DNA of 64,000 bases from Actinomycetes bacterium (lineage in GTDB: Bacteria; Actinomycetota; Acidimicrobiia; Acidimicrobiales; RAAP-2): contig JAJZVL010000004.1 of assembly GCA_021845725.1 (NCBI GenBank), forward strand, positions 1 through 64,000, written 5' to 3'. Position numbers and translations under genes: made by a program. Shown here in pieces: positions 62,659-64,000 of the stretch (the first letter of the stretch is position 1; every line of letters begins with the position of its first letter). The notes beneath the pieces were generated by a model. It had not been told where the DNA came from. It saw only the letters and a program-made list of their open reading frames with translations, and ran no database searches.

Positions 62659-64000
62659 TCGACCGTCACCGTCTTCGCGAGGTTGCGCGGCCGATCGACG
62701 TCGTTGCCAAGCCGGCGGGCAAGCCCATAGGCGAGGAGCTGGAGTGGCACCACCTCGACGACCGGTGCCAGCACGGGGTCTCGAACCGCCGGCACGCGCA
62801 GGACATGGTCACCGGGCGGGTCCGTGTCGTCGTCGGTGGTCAGGACCACCACGGTCGCGCCGCGCGCGGCTGCCTCGGCGACGTTCGATCGCATCTTGTC
62901 GCGCAGCGGGTCGAGCACCGCGACCACCACCGTGCCCGGCTCGACGAGCGCAAGGGGGCCGTGCTTCAGCTCGCCCGCGGGGTAGCCCTCCGCGCGCAGG
63001 TACGAGATCTCCTTGAGCTTCAGCGCCCCCTCCAGCGCGACCGGGTAGCCCAGGTTCCTGCCGAGGAAGAAGTAATCACGGGCTCCTACGAGCACGTCGA
63101 CGACGTCCTCGACCTCCTTGGCCCGCCCGAGCGCCTCGCCGACCGCGGCGGGCAGTCGGTGCAGCTCGTCGAGGGTCGAGGCCAGGGCGCTCGGCCCCAT
63201 CGTGCCGCGCCACTGCGCCAGGGCGAGGGCAAGGACCTCGAGGGCGACGATCTGCGCGACGTGGCACTTCGTGGACGCGACGCTCACCTCGGGACCCGCA
63301 CGGGTGTAGACGATGCCGTCCGCTTCGCGCGCCATCGTCGAGTGGACGACGTTGGAGACGACGAGCGTGCGTGCACCGGAGCGGCGTGCCTCTCGCAGCG
63401 CCTCGAGGGTGTCGAGCGTCTCGCCCGACTGGCTCACCCCCACCACGAGGGTCCGCTCGTGCAGCACGGGCTCGCGGTAGCGCAGCTCGCTCGCGATCTC
63501 GACCTCGGTGGGGAGCCGCGCCCAGCGCTCGATCGCGTACTTGGCCACCATGCCCGCGTGGAAGCTGCTGCCGCACGCCACCACCACCACCTTGTCGACG
63601 GCTCGCAGCTCGTCGGGCGACAGGTGGAGCTCGTCGAGCACGATCGAGCCGTCGTTCGCACGGCGGTCCAAGAGCGTGTCGGCGATCGCGCGGGGCTGCT
63701 CGTGGATCTCCTTGGACATGAAGTCGTCGAAGCCGCCCTTCTGCGCCGCCACGACGTCCCAGCTCGGGTCCACGCCGACGACGGTGGGGTCGACCTCGTC
63801 GCCCGCCAGGGTGGTGACGCGCAGCGAGCCTGGCCGCACCTCCACCACCTGGTCGTCGTCGAGGGCGAAGTAGCGGTCGGCGCGCCCCAAGAGCGCTGAG
63901 ACGTCCGACGCGACGAAGCCGCGCGCCTCTCCGAGCGCGGCAAGGAGGGGCACCGCGCGCCGCGCGGCGACGATCAATGTGGGGTCCTCGCTCGTGAGCG
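62655..64000 (-). CDS. glmS: Glucosamine-6-phosphate synthase, 5'-truncated by window
   Basis: The C-terminal 448 residues of GlmS are present; the N-terminal glutaminase domain is outside the window. Two SIS sugar-phosphate domains are visible: VVACGSSFHAGMVAKYAIE with VGVSQSGETLDTLEALRE, and FFLGRNLGYPVALEGALKLK with GELKHGPLALVEPGTVVVA. It ends RNLAKTVTVE, as the family does. The frame stays open to position 64000. It makes glucosamine-6-phosphate for cell-wall precursors and is the head of the acpS-nnr-alr cluster. Confidence 0.94.
   Translation of the reverse strand, partial: LTSEDPTLIVAARRAVPLLAALGEARGFVASDVSALLGRADRYFALDDDQVVEVRPGSLRVTTLAGDEVDPTVVGVDPSWDVVAAQKGGFDDFMSKEIHEQPRAIADTLLDRRANDGSIVLDELHLSPDELRAVDKVVVVACGSSFHAGMVAKYAIERWARLPTEVEIASELRYREPVLHERTLVVGVSQSGETLDTLEALREARRSGARTLVVSNVVHSTMAREADGIVYTRAGPEVSVASTKCHVAQIVALEVLALALAQWRGTMGPSALASTLDELHRLPAAVGEALGRAKEVEDVVDVLVGARDYFFLGRNLGYPVALEGALKLKEISYLRAEGYPAGELKHGPLALVEPGTVVVAVLDPLRDKMRSNVAEAAARGATVVVLTTDDDTDPPGDHVLRVPAVRDPVLAPVVEVVPLQLLAYGLARRLGNDVDRPRNLAKTVTVE

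Overview
The window is high-GC DNA from an actinobacterium (Actinomycetota). Two WhiB-type regulators, a UPF0182 membrane protein, a monomeric NADP-isocitrate dehydrogenase, a single-anchor SdhCAB complex and many GTG starts and leaderless-looking genes all fit. I favour an Acidimicrobiia-like lineage, but that is inference from gene content only.

Region 1 (1 to about 12,180) is accessory DNA beside an initiator tRNA gene (12133-12206, minus strand). The 3' half of that tRNA and about 180 bp downstream of it, including a strong hairpin, are repeated at 171-403 at a constant offset of 11,779 bp. This is the footprint expected of an integrative element that entered at the tRNA anticodon arm. 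Inside lie a RelE/Phd-type toxin-antitoxin pair, pieces of IS3-type and integrase-core transposases, a full-length IS1634-type transposase, a broken lytic transglycosylase/NlpC-P60 gene of the kind carried by conjugative elements, a TetR-SDR operon with decayed upstream genes and a palindromic operator, a broken MFS exporter next to an ArsR-like regulator, and a mycothiol-dependent isomerase-like gene beside a (GAGCGG)14 tract. No integrase gene is recognisable, so the element appears dead.

Region 2 (12.2-29.4 kb) is chromosomal backbone: a UPF0182 membrane protein, a DivIVA-type coiled-coil protein with a phage-head-like tail, a PDZ-Lon secreted protease, a HEAT-repeat protein, MreB, a catalytically degenerate HtrA-like protein, a zincin_2-like protein, two WhiB regulators around a formiminotransferase, and a MoxR-like AAA ATPase with its VWA partner.

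Region 3 (29.4-44.8 kb) is central metabolism: sdhCAB, malate dehydrogenase and isocitrate dehydrogenase, then a tightly overlapped minus-strand operon sucC-sucD-purN-purH-folD-metF that combines the succinyl-CoA step with purine and one-carbon metabolism. A B12-binding protein sits just upstream.

Region 4 (44.8-64 kb) is almost entirely minus strand: glmS (partial), acpS, bifunctional NAD(P)HX repair, alr, a hydrolase, an intein-containing uracil-DNA glycosylase, tsaE-tsaB-rimI-tsaD-rlmN, groES-groEL under a CIRCE operator, a CoA pyrophosphatase, guaB3 and pcrA, followed by a secreted repeat/GH25-like protein. Most neighbours overlap by 1-8 bp, which implies translational coupling. The intein interrupts the glycosylase immediately before a predicted iron-sulfur ligand cysteine, and pcrA appears to start at a CTG that overlaps the guaB3 stop codon.
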